Of a stretch of 28,032 nt of DNA, positions 6,231 to 12,816 are shown in pieces. This DNA comes from a virus: the IMG/VR virus record IMGVR_UViG_3300017737_000063, positions 1-28,032 of that record. The stretch is one strand, 5' to 3'. Made by a program: the position numbers and the translations under genes. Positions within the stretch are counted from its first letter, which is position 1. Each line of letters begins with the position of its first letter. Under the pieces are notes generated by a model. It was not told where the DNA came from. It did not search any database and worked only from the letters and a program-made list of their open reading frames with translations.

Positions 6231-6308
6231 CTACAAATTCAGCAATAAAATAACTAAAATTATAAGCATATATATTAAAAATATGTTCGTTGATTGGTTT
6301 TCTTTCAT
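6231..6308 (-). CDS. 25-residue membrane peptide
   Basis: The frame starts at a TAATG overlap with the metallophosphoesterase stop and ends at TAG 6231. After a polar start MKENQSTN, the rest is one hydrophobic helix rich in Ile and Leu (FLIYMLIILVILLLNL). It is the last frame before the early promoter region, at the end of the lysis-like cassette. Coupling and a clean transmembrane profile argue for a real gene. A membrane-active lysis or regulatory peptide is conceivable but unproven. Confidence 0.45.
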   Translation of the reverse strand: MKENQSTNIFLIYMLIILVILLLNL

Positions 6309-7030
6309 TACAAAGGCATTAACAAATTGATGGGAGTTTGACCGTTATTTAGTACAACTGCACAACCAACAGCAGGACGTTTACCATATTTTGCATACGC
6401 CATAGCATATGACTTGTGATTGATACCGCAACCGACTTGAGTTCCATAAACTCTGAACTTCTTACCTACATAGTGTTCTGTATAGCATTGGGTATGCAGA
6501 TGTCCTTGTACGGTATTCATCATATCAGCTCTACATTTAGTCCTGGCTGTACCTCCTTCACCGTGTATATATTGAACTCCATCTGCTTCATATCGTTCTA
6601 CAAAGTTCCAATCAGGAGTTTCTAAGACTTCTTTGAAAGACTTAATCCATTTAGAAGGTATTGATGAAGTTTGTGCCTTCCTCATAATTATGCGGTCGTG
6701 ATTACCAATAATAACTGTAGCCATAGGAAAAGCGTCTCTCCATCTACCTATTTTCTTAATAGCCAATTCAAGCTCATCTAAGCCACCCATTCCGTCTGCT
6801 GAAGCTTCGTGATAGCTAGAGTAATGATTGTCTATTACGTCGCCTATAAAGACTACCTCCGTACAATTATAAGCATAGTATTGTTCTATACAGAAGTCTA
6901 AGTAACCATCTAAACAGAATGGTTCGTGCAAGTCACCGATAACTAGAACATTTCTAGTCTCGGCTTCTCGCATCTTTTCTAGTGCCACTATTTCGTGTGG
7001 CTTTAATCTGTATCTATTACTTTTTAGCAA
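6308..7030 (-). CDS. Calcineurin-like metallophosphoesterase
   Basis: All metallophosphoesterase signature blocks are present and in order: GDLH (32-35), GDVID (63-67), GNHD (109-112), IHGEG (155-159) and GHLH (176-179). They bind two metal ions and cleave phosphoesters. Phage members of the family act on nucleic-acid ends, cyclic nucleotides or unknown substrates; the substrate cannot be read from the sequence. The frame opens with TTG 7030 inside the upstream holin-like gene; no ATG lies between it and Met20, and Met20 would still keep all motifs. It is an odd neighbour for lysis genes. Confidence 0.88.
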   Translation of the reverse strand: MLKSNRYRLKPHEIVALEKMREAETRNVLVIGDLHEPFCLDGYLDFCIEQYYAYNCTEVVFIGDVIDNHYSSYHEASADGMGGLDELELAIKKIGRWRDAFPMATVIIGNHDRIIMRKAQTSSIPSKWIKSFKEVLETPDWNFVERYEADGVQYIHGEGGTARTKCRADMMNTVQGHLHTQCYTEHYVGKKFRVYGTQVGCGINHKSYAMAYAKYGKRPAVGCAVVLNNGQTPINLLMPL

Positions 7031-7211
7031 CGTCTGCTATTCCTTGTCCAACTATTAATGTAAGAATTGCATAGTATAAATCTTTTGCAGTTGTTTCATC
7101 AACTCCTAAGTAAGAAACTAAAGCAGGTACTACTACAGAACTAACTGCATACCAAAACTTCTTGCTCTTAATCATTTGTCCGATAAGGTACTTTTCTAAA
7201 AACTTTTTCAT
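7017..7211 (-). CDS. Holin-like small membrane protein, 64 aa
   Basis: A charged N-terminus with FLEKYLIGQMIKSKKFW is followed by a hydrophobic segment YAVSSVVVPALVSYLGV, a short polar turn DETTAKD and a second, weaker hydrophobic segment LYYAILTLIVGQGIADV, ending in AKK. Two membrane segments and a basic tail fit a small holin that would open the inner membrane for lysis. It starts 2 bases after the DUF5675 gene, which supports a lysis cassette. Holins vary widely, so the call rests on topology and position. Confidence 0.6.
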   Translation of the reverse strand: MKKFLEKYLIGQMIKSKKFWYAVSSVVVPALVSYLGVDETTAKDLYYAILTLIVGQGIADVAKK

Positions 7212-7213
7212 AA

Positions 7214-7702
7214 CTATTTATTTTTGATTATTAAATTAATGTTTTCGCCGCCCAAATTAAGTATTTCTTTGATTACTAAGTCCATAGCTAAACGTGAGTT
7301 ATTAACAGCGTTATGTTCACGACCATTTCCCACTAGAATACAGCCGCTTGTATCTTTAGCTGTGTTTCCTCTATGAAATAAGATATAACTTCTATTAGGA
7401 ACATCTTGAACTAATAAATGTAAGTAATTCCTAGTCGCTGACTCTCTAGGAAGTCTAAGTCTTACTTTGTATTGACCTTCAGGAATACAGCTTATGTTTC
7501 TTTCGTTATTAATATAAGGGTTTTCTAATGTGTCACAGAAACTCTCACCATTGATAAACAACCGACCAATAGTACTTTCTTTTGTAAAAGTGTCTCTAAT
7601 GATTAAAAGATTAACGCCCTTGACCTCTGTAGGCTTTTTTAAAGCCGTTCTGTCCTCTACTTGCGTTTTTGGAGTGTACTCCCTTACGTTTCTTTCTAAC
7701 AC
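7214..7702 (-). CDS. DUF5675 protein, candidate cell-wall lysis enzyme
   Basis: The recognisable domain begins at NLLIIRDTFTKESTIGRLFI and contains ESFCDTLENPY, then FHRGNTAKDTSGCILVGNG, the DUF5675 pattern. The His, Gly, Ser-Gly-Cys arrangement resembles the catalytic motif of L,D-transpeptidases (HGxxxxxxSxGC). With holin-like genes on both sides it is a good candidate for the peptidoglycan-acting lysis enzyme, although this activity is inferred. The start is unclear. GTG 7702 is used here and TTG 7753 is possible, but both run through the 41-residue basic gene in another frame. The domain itself begins right at that gene's stop, where no standard start codon exists. Confidence 0.75.
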   Translation of the reverse strand: MLERNVREYTPKTQVEDRTALKKPTEVKGVNLLIIRDTFTKESTIGRLFINGESFCDTLENPYINNERNISCIPEGQYKVRLRLPRESATRNYLHLLVQDVPNRSYILFHRGNTAKDTSGCILVGNGREHNAVNNSRLAMDLVIKEILNLGGENINLIIKNK

Positions 7703-7736
7703 TCTTAAAACCGCTTGTAATAACTTTACGAGCCAT
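7611..7736 (-). CDS. Small very basic protein, 41 aa
   Basis: ATG 7736 directly follows the TAG of the membrane-protein gene (TAGATG). The product is full of Lys, Arg and Ser (MARKVITSGFKSVRKKRKGV near the start, KKAYRGQGR at the end). I recall a family of small phage proteins with SGFKSVRKKRKGVH and a C-terminal YRGQGR in marine Bacteroidota phages, function unknown; this memory cannot be checked here. The charge suggests nucleic-acid or ribosome binding. The frame lies inside the 5' part of the longest DUF5675 reading frame, so only one of the two overlapping sequences is probably coding. This one looks more protein-like. Confidence 0.6.
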   Translation of the reverse strand: MARKVITSGFKSVRKKRKGVHSKNASRGQNGFKKAYRGQGR

Positions 7737-7895
7737 CTATTTAGATTTTTCAAATTGAATGAATTTATATATAGTAAAACTAATTGCTAGGACAAGAGAA
7801 ACTAGCGTTAGTATTTCGTTACAGTCTGTTATGCTAAAAGCTATTGCTGAACTGTTAGCTAACCCTACTTGTAGAGTATCTTTTACTTCTGTCAT
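7737..7895 (-). CDS. Single-pass membrane protein of the lysis region, 52 aa
   Basis: ATG 7895 follows an A-rich leader (AAAACAAAACAAA). The first 30 residues are polar to mildly hydrophobic (VGLANSSAIAFSITDCNEIL). A strong membrane helix LTLVSLVLAISFTIYKFI follows, and the end is polar (QFEKSK). This predicts an outside-in single-span protein with the N-terminus in the periplasm. Such proteins often sit just before the phage lysis enzyme as holin, antiholin or spanin-like subunits. It ends immediately before the basic 41-residue gene. Confidence 0.65.
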   Translation of the reverse strand: MTEVKDTLQVGLANSSAIAFSITDCNEILTLVSLVLAISFTIYKFIQFEKSK

Positions 7896-7971
7896 TTTGT
7901 TTTGTTTTTTTATCTAAGTAAGTCTTTAACTTAGTAACGTTTTTAGTTTTAGGTTTATAGTGTTTCTTCAT
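7855..7971 (-). CDS. Possible small basic protein, 38 aa
   Basis: The frame starts at a TAATG overlap with the stop of the head-tail adaptor gene and ends at TAA 7855, overlapping the next gene by 41 bases in another frame. It is Lys/Thr-rich (MKKHYKPKTKNVTKLKTYLD) and its last part lies over the membrane-protein start, so that tail may be unconstrained. Coupling is the main support. No function can be assigned. Confidence 0.4.
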   Translation of the reverse strand: MKKHYKPKTKNVTKLKTYLDKKTKQNDRSKRYSTSRVS

Positions 7972-8546
7972 TATAAGTCAGAAGCGTTTAAAAAGTTTCT
8001 TAACGTAAGTTTAGTTCCTTGTGGAGTTGGTCTTTCAAGGTTCATACCATTGTAATAGGCATTTTGGTCTGCTTTGACATCACTTCCACTCGATTGACTA
8101 TATTCAGGAAAGCTAGTAGTATTATTACAAACATAATCAATTAATCTTTCTGTGTAATACTCAGCCGTATTCCTGACTTCTTCTCTAAGGTGTTGAGCTT
8201 CTTCTGTGCTTAAAGCGTTTCCTGTTTCTGATGTCTTAGAATATATATTGCCGTTCTCAATCTTAAATCTTAAAAAAGGGATAGCGTGATAGAACGCCCA
8301 ATTTGGAAGCATATCCCCAATATAGTCATCTACTAAAGTCTTGTAAGCTTCATTACCTACATTCCCTATTGTTCCTGCTGTAATTAAGTCTTTAAGTTTT
8401 TGCGTAAGAACAGTTCCTAGCTTAGTTTCAACATACAGCTTCTGTGCTTGTCTTACATAAGGAAGTAATAGCTCAACATCAACATTCAAATTAATTGCTG
8501 TAGAGTCCTTTAGTTTTGCTTCTGATATAAATAATACGTATGCCAT
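7971..8546 (-). CDS. Head-tail adaptor, DUF6712-like
   Basis: The start has YVLFISEAKLKDSTAINLNV and LLLPYVRQAQKLYVETKLGT, a pattern I associate with DUF6712 head-tail connector proteins of Bacteroidota phages. It is mostly helical, has WAFYHAIPFLRFKIENGNIY in the middle and a C-terminal polar arm, and its 191 residues match the usual size. Adaptors bind the portal ring and link it to the tail. Its TAATG overlap with the portal gene, which is translated just before, fits that partner. Confidence 0.75.
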   Translation of the reverse strand: MAYVLFISEAKLKDSTAINLNVDVELLLPYVRQAQKLYVETKLGTVLTQKLKDLITAGTIGNVGNEAYKTLVDDYIGDMLPNWAFYHAIPFLRFKIENGNIYSKTSETGNALSTEEAQHLREEVRNTAEYYTERLIDYVCNNTTSFPEYSQSSGSDVKADQNAYYNGMNLERPTPQGTKLTLRNFLNASDL

Positions 8547-10588
8547 TATCTTACATTTTTATATTTAGCAATTAGTTCAGGGTTTACAAAACCGTGATTA
8601 GGCATATCGTGAGGAGCAACTGAAACTTCTTTTGCATTTCTCGGTAATTTTACACCCCTGCTTTTTGCTTGTGTTGATGTTATTATTTTGTCTGAATTTT
8701 TTGGTCTTTTTCCTTCTTGTACTAGTATGATTCTGAACCATTTATGCTTACATAGCGCTCCGCCTTTCCATTTCCAAATACTGTAAGTTGCAGCACCACC
8801 TTTACCCCAACCCGGATTAACTGCTTTTCTACCCATAGCAATAATATCTTCTTTACGATATATCTTATTTGAGCTTGTCATTTTTCTGCAAAAGTCTCTT
8901 TCGCCTGTTAAACTCCCTGTGTATCTGTATCTTACCCTGTAAATATCATCTACATATTCAGTTTGTTTACTCTTTTGGTCTTGCCCTGATTTTCTGTTTG
9001 GGTAAGCTGAACCTGTACTAGCAAATTCGTAATATTTGTTATGTAATTCAGATTCAAAGTCAAAGTCTTCTATCTCGTCTTCTGCTTCTTCTTCTGAAAT
9101 TATTTCGTAACCTTCAGGAACGTCCTCTCCAAACTCTTCAATAAAACTTTCAAGCTCTGTCTTTTTTGAGCAATTACATTTATTTAAAGAAGTGATTTGT
9201 TCGTGGTTTTCACAGGGCATATAGTACTCTTTACCATCTTGCGTATGAGTGTGCGTGCCACGACAACCAATCTTTTTTGCTTCTGCTTCTGCTTCTTCTA
9301 TAGTGTCAAATAAAGGAAGCTCTTTTCCATCAGTAATCATACTACCAACCTTAGCTAGCTTTACGTCTTGTTCTACTGTATCTTCATCTCCTAAAGCTTC
9401 AAGACCTAAGTCAGCTCTTATTTCGTCAATTGTCATAACTTCTCTAATAGTCTTAGAGTCAAATTGAACTGTGATAGGTTTAAGCTGAACAAACTCAACA
9501 GGCAAATCCATATTGTTTACTGAGAATATAGTTTGTAAAGTGTTTAAGATATTTAATTGAAAACCTCTAACTACTGTGTTTTGATAGAAATTAGCTGCAT
9601 TTATTAATTCATCAGCATTACTAGAGAAGCCGTTAGCTGTATCAATACCCATTAAGGTCTTAGATGTAATTCTATGTGCTGCACAAATGTTTGAAACTAA
9701 TAGCTCCTGTAGTGCCAAATATTGTTTGTCAGCATCAGAAACGCTTATAGGAGTTATTTCAGGTGTTCTAGTCTTATCATCTGAGAATGTTAAAATAAAT
9801 TTGCCCGAATTTGCGGCCCCTGCGAATTTATCTACTAAACTTTGTTCTATCTGTCTTCTTTCTTCTTGCGTAGGAATACCATTAGCAAAAGAAACAAAAT
9901 AGCTGCCACTAAATCCATTTTCTATATTGTTTAAATGAAACTCTGCAACTTTTTGGTCTACTAAAGCCCAATTGCAACCCGCTATGTAATCAGGTGTATG
10001 ATATACGTCCATATTAGGGCTGTAAGCGCCTGTGTAAAGTAATTGACTTCCTGAAGTTCTATCGTTAACGTTAAAAGCAGCAATAGGATAAGGTTTATTT
10101 GTCCTTGTGTTTCCCCAATCAGCACTTATAAAGTAAGTGTCAACCTTACCTATATCGTTTGGTCTTCCTGCTCTTACACGCTCTACAGGTACGTGATAAA
10201 CCTCTGCTATTTCTGTTCTTTCTCTATTCCATACAATATGTAAGGCATAAGCACCTTGAAGTTTAAAATCAAAAGCAACTTTCTTTATTACTTGGTGTAA
10301 ACTTTCATTAGAATTAGCGTGTCTTAGAAACTTCTTTAGTTTAACATAAGCTTCTAAATTAATAGCGTCTTCTTCTTCAGCTACTAGGTCTTCACCTGCT
10401 ATCATTTCAGCTGTTTGATTAACAATTGCAGCGTGTGTACTAGAATTGTAGTATAAGTCAATTAAGAACTGTGGGTAAAGATTTTTCCAATCTTCCGTTC
10501 CATACTCAATGTAATCACGACCTCTAACTTCCTGTACTATTGGTGCAGTTGAAGTTTCTAAATTGATGCTTAAAATTGTATCTTTCAT
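8546..10588 (-). CDS. Portal protein with extended C-terminus
   Basis: Residues 30-420 follow the portal pattern of PBSX/HK97-like phages, including an N-terminal wing region, the stretch ADKQYLALQELLVSNICAAH (286-305), RITSKTLMG and a C-terminal helical stem. The protein forms the dodecameric ring through which DNA is packed. At 680 residues it is longer than most. Residues 441-473 carry a His/Cys cluster (GCRGTHTHT, MPCENH, CNC) that could bind metal, followed by a very acidic segment. A separate basic domain (545-680) has ERDFCRKM and GGALCKHKW. Such a domain may be a fused minor head protein. It precedes the adaptor gene but lies far from terminase. Confidence 0.85.
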   Translation of the reverse strand: MKDTILSINLETSTAPIVQEVRGRDYIEYGTEDWKNLYPQFLIDLYYNSSTHAAIVNQTAEMIAGEDLVAEEEDAINLEAYVKLKKFLRHANSNESLHQVIKKVAFDFKLQGAYALHIVWNRERTEIAEVYHVPVERVRAGRPNDIGKVDTYFISADWGNTRTNKPYPIAAFNVNDRTSGSQLLYTGAYSPNMDVYHTPDYIAGCNWALVDQKVAEFHLNNIENGFSGSYFVSFANGIPTQEERRQIEQSLVDKFAGAANSGKFILTFSDDKTRTPEITPISVSDADKQYLALQELLVSNICAAHRITSKTLMGIDTANGFSSNADELINAANFYQNTVVRGFQLNILNTLQTIFSVNNMDLPVEFVQLKPITVQFDSKTIREVMTIDEIRADLGLEALGDEDTVEQDVKLAKVGSMITDGKELPLFDTIEEAEAEAKKIGCRGTHTHTQDGKEYYMPCENHEQITSLNKCNCSKKTELESFIEEFGEDVPEGYEIISEEEAEDEIEDFDFESELHNKYYEFASTGSAYPNRKSGQDQKSKQTEYVDDIYRVRYRYTGSLTGERDFCRKMTSSNKIYRKEDIIAMGRKAVNPGWGKGGAATYSIWKWKGGALCKHKWFRIILVQEGKRPKNSDKIITSTQAKSRGVKLPRNAKEVSVAPHDMPNHGFVNPELIAKYKNVR

Positions 10589-10590
10589 AT

Positions 10591-11280
10591 TTATAAAGTT
10601 GCTAGTCTATTGTTTACATTAGTTGTAAGTGCTGTACTTTCAGAACTAAAAATTGCTATTTCATACATAGTACCATCAAAAGCGTTTGTTTTAGGGTTTC
10701 TAACTCCTATTGCATCAATGTCTGCTGTTCCTGTTAGTGTTGCTGATATGTTTTGGTCTACTCCATTATGCCATAACCCCATATTATTTAAAGCGTCTCT
10801 AGTTACTACAATATAACCATCACCAAAAGTTCCTGAAGCAAGAGGAAGATTTACAACCTCAGTTGAACTTGTTTTAACTCTTAGATTGGTTGATGAAGTA
10901 ATTTTAAACATTTCGTTAGCATCAGTATTATCTGCTATTAAAACGTTATTAAATGCTTCAATATGACATTTTATACCAACAGTAAAAGCTCCTGAAATAG
11001 TAATTTGAACAGTTGTTTGTAAATGGTCATTAATTCCGTCAAAGGTAATACCTGTGCCTGCTCCTGAATTTTTTAATGGTTGTTCACTAGTATTTCCTTG
11101 TACCATATCGTAGCTATTAGCACTATCATTCCAAGCACTAACTAGATTTGTAGAAGAGTCAAAAGTAATATCAGTGTCGTTTTGATACCAAGCAACAACC
11201 GAACCTTCAGAATTAGGTGTCCAACCTGCTGAAGAAGTCTTTACATTATTTAAGCTCAATCCTAATTTTAGTGCTAACAT
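10591..11280 (-). CDS. LamG / concanavalin-like structural protein
   Basis: The product starts with a short hydrophobic leader (MLALKLGLSLNN). After it comes WTPNSEGSVVAWYQNDTDI, then a beta-rich chain with GITFDGINDHLQTT, LWHNGVD and FDGTMYEIAIFS, the last being typical of LamG/concanavalin A-like domains. These bind sugars or decorate surfaces. In phages similar proteins are small virion components, either head fibres or tail appendages. It lies 2 bases upstream of the portal gene in transcription order, within the head region, so a head-decorating role is possible. Host binding cannot be excluded. Confidence 0.65.
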   Translation of the reverse strand: MLALKLGLSLNNVKTSSAGWTPNSEGSVVAWYQNDTDITFDSSTNLVSAWNDSANSYDMVQGNTSEQPLKNSGAGTGITFDGINDHLQTTVQITISGAFTVGIKCHIEAFNNVLIADNTDANEMFKITSSTNLRVKTSSTEVVNLPLASGTFGDGYIVVTRDALNNMGLWHNGVDQNISATLTGTADIDAIGVRNPKTNAFDGTMYEIAIFSSESTALTTNVNNRLATL

Positions 11281-11283
11281 ATT

Positions 11284-11559
11284 TTATGTAGTTGGTCCTT
11301 CATCATAACCTATTCCAATACCGCTAGTCAGGGTAATTGCAGTTATGTTCATAAACAAAGTTGTTCCCGCAGGTAAAGTAGTTTGTAAGGCAGTTTCTCC
11401 TGTTGCGTCTGCTGCTGCTATTGAAGCTACTACACTTTCCACAGGGAAATAAACACAATACCAATCTTTTGAAGTCTGTGCTGCTGTTGTAAATACTACT
11501 GTGCTACCATTTTTACCTAGTTGCTCTGATAATAATTGTTGTACATTTTCTATTGCCAT
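11284..11559 (-). CDS. Small structural protein, 91 aa
   Basis: This beta-rich, Thr/Ala-rich protein begins with a helix (IENVQQLLSEQLGKN), then has SKDWYCVYFPVESVVASIA and ends with FMNITAITLTSGIGIGYDEG. The last part looks like a strand that often ends head decoration or fibre subunits. It follows the 160-aa gene by 11 bases with a strongly A-rich leader before ATG, suggesting high translation. It lies among virion genes, so a minor capsid decoration protein is the best guess. Confidence 0.6.
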   Translation of the reverse strand: MAIENVQQLLSEQLGKNGSTVVFTTAAQTSKDWYCVYFPVESVVASIAAADATGETALQTTLPAGTTLFMNITAITLTSGIGIGYDEGPTT

Positions 11560-11570
11560 TTTTTTTTATT

Positions 11571-12053
11571 TTATTGTCCGTAATATATATAATTTGTTCC
11601 ACTTGGCTCTTGCCTTTGCGTATATTGAACTTGCTGAGTTCCATCTTTTTCTGTTATATTCATCTTACCTTTAGTTACAAGTCCTTGAACTACTCCTTTG
11701 TCGTTAGCAACAGGTGTTAAAACATCATTTTCATTTACAGGTGCATTTCCTGCACTTACTGTTACTGTTCCTATCCAACTAACTTCAAAAATTTCATATT
11801 TCCAATAACCTGCGGGCAATAGTTTTGTTTTTCCCGTGTAAACATCAGGTGTTAAATTGTAAGTCATAACAATTTTTGTAAATCTGTCTTTAATAGTTTC
11901 AGTAGAACCGTAAGCATATTGAACTGACTTATCTAAGTCATTTGTGAATTTAACTAAGTGCCTTATTTGAGTAGAAGCTACAGAAGTATCTATACGATTG
12001 TCCTCAGTTTGTACATATATACTAAACGCTGTTTCTGTTATTGCTTGTATCAT
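11571..12053 (-). CDS. Probable virion structural protein, 160 aa
   Basis: A beta-rich protein without Cys, having TETAFSIYVQTEDNRI near the start, KIVMTYNLTPDVYTGKTKLL in the middle and QQVQYTQRQEPSGTNYIYYG at the end. Its composition fits a phage virion subunit. It is the first gene after an intrinsic terminator (12114-12142) and has the AT-rich motif at 12067-12084 just upstream, so it may start its own transcription unit with the smaller virion genes and portal. No family is recognised; a minor capsid or head-tail protein is likely. Confidence 0.6.
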   Translation of the reverse strand: MIQAITETAFSIYVQTEDNRIDTSVASTQIRHLVKFTNDLDKSVQYAYGSTETIKDRFTKIVMTYNLTPDVYTGKTKLLPAGYWKYEIFEVSWIGTVTVSAGNAPVNENDVLTPVANDKGVVQGLVTKGKMNITEKDGTQQVQYTQRQEPSGTNYIYYGQ

Positions 12054-12066
12054 AGTTAGTTTGTCT

Positions 12067-12084
12067 GTTATATAATAGAAATAA
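12067..12084 (-). promoter_or_regulatory. AT-rich leader motif, copy 3 (candidate late promoter)
   Basis: Minus strand TTATTTCTATTATATAAC. Together with adjacent bases it shares 19 identical bases with the copy upstream of the tail chaperone. It sits between an intrinsic terminator and the 160-aa gene, where a new transcript is expected to begin. The alternative is a translation enhancer. Confidence 0.5.
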
Positions 12085-12113
12085 GTTGAATTTATTTGTA
12101 TTCAGTTAGCAAT

Positions 12114-12142
12114 AAAAAGAAAAAGGTGAACCGAAGTCCACC
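12114..12142 (-). terminator. Intrinsic terminator after the tail tube gene
   Basis: On the minus strand GGTGGAC and GTTCACC pair over 7 positions (one G-U) around a TTCG tetraloop closed by C-G, a very stable loop. TTTTTCTTTTT follows at once. On the plus strand no T run follows, so it ends leftward transcription only. It lies 27 bases below the tail tube stop. Confidence 0.85.
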
Positions 12143-12169
12143 CTAATCAAGAAATATATAAGAAAACTA

Positions 12170-12751
12170 CTAAGATGTAACTATTGTTCCCATTGTAAAT
12201 GCTGCATTGTCAAACGGGTTTGTAGTGTAATCTGCTACCATTGGAAACGGTTCTGTTTCCATTCCATCAAATGTAAGAGTATATCCGTTCTTATCTCCCC
12301 AAGCAGCACCTGTGTCCATAGTACCTGCATTTAATTCCATTCCATTAACTCTACCTAAACAGATGATAACGTCGTGTCCGTTAGCTAATTGTTGGTTTAA
12401 TTGAGCAAAGATAACAACCTTAGTTGCTCCTAACAATTTAATTTGATTTTGGTCTTCTTTTGTAAGTCTGTTGAATAATACTTGAGCTGTTGGTGTGTAA
12501 TAGATTGTTCCATTATCTCTACTTCCAACAATTGTATCTGTTACAGAAGCTACACCTAAAGGCATAGAATATCTGTAAAGAACATTAGAACCCATTTCAA
12601 TGTCAGTAACTTCTCCTGCTGCTTCAACTATTCCTGTTCCGTCAATTGGTGCTGTAAATTGGTCGTAAACTCCGAAATAAATAAATTTTACTCCTCCACT
12701 GATACGATTACAGTCGAGTCCCCTACCTTTTGTTAGTGCTGTACAAGCCAT
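12170..12751 (-). CDS. Major tail tube protein (probable)
   Basis: The 193-residue protein starts MACTALTKGRGLDCNRISGG, a pattern (MAC...TKGR...C...SGG) I recall from abundant tail or structural proteins of Bacteroidota phages. The rest is beta-rich with EAAGEVTDIEMGSNVLYRYS and GYTLTFDGMETEPFP, as in tail tube subunits. A strong A-rich leader, a hairpin just upstream and a terminator just downstream mark it as a highly expressed unit next to the major capsid gene. No sheath gene is seen, so a non-contractile tail fits. A head protein is the alternative. Confidence 0.65.
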   Translation of the reverse strand: MACTALTKGRGLDCNRISGGVKFIYFGVYDQFTAPIDGTGIVEAAGEVTDIEMGSNVLYRYSMPLGVASVTDTIVGSRDNGTIYYTPTAQVLFNRLTKEDQNQIKLLGATKVVIFAQLNQQLANGHDVIICLGRVNGMELNAGTMDTGAAWGDKNGYTLTFDGMETEPFPMVADYTTNPFDNAAFTMGTIVTS

Positions 12752-12774
12752 TTTATTTTGTTTTTTAGGTTAAG

Positions 12775-12797
12775 GGAGGAAGGGTTTTACCCCCTCC
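12775..12797. other. GC-rich hairpin between capsid and tail tube genes
   Basis: GGAGG and GGG pair with CCC and CCTCC around TTTTA with a 2-base bulge, an 8-bp GC stem in an AT-rich gap (12752-12816). No T run follows on the minus strand, so it is not a normal terminator. It may protect the 3' end of capsid mRNA or mark a processing point. Confidence 0.5.
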
Positions 12798-12816
12798 TTC
12801 CGTATTATTTATTTTA

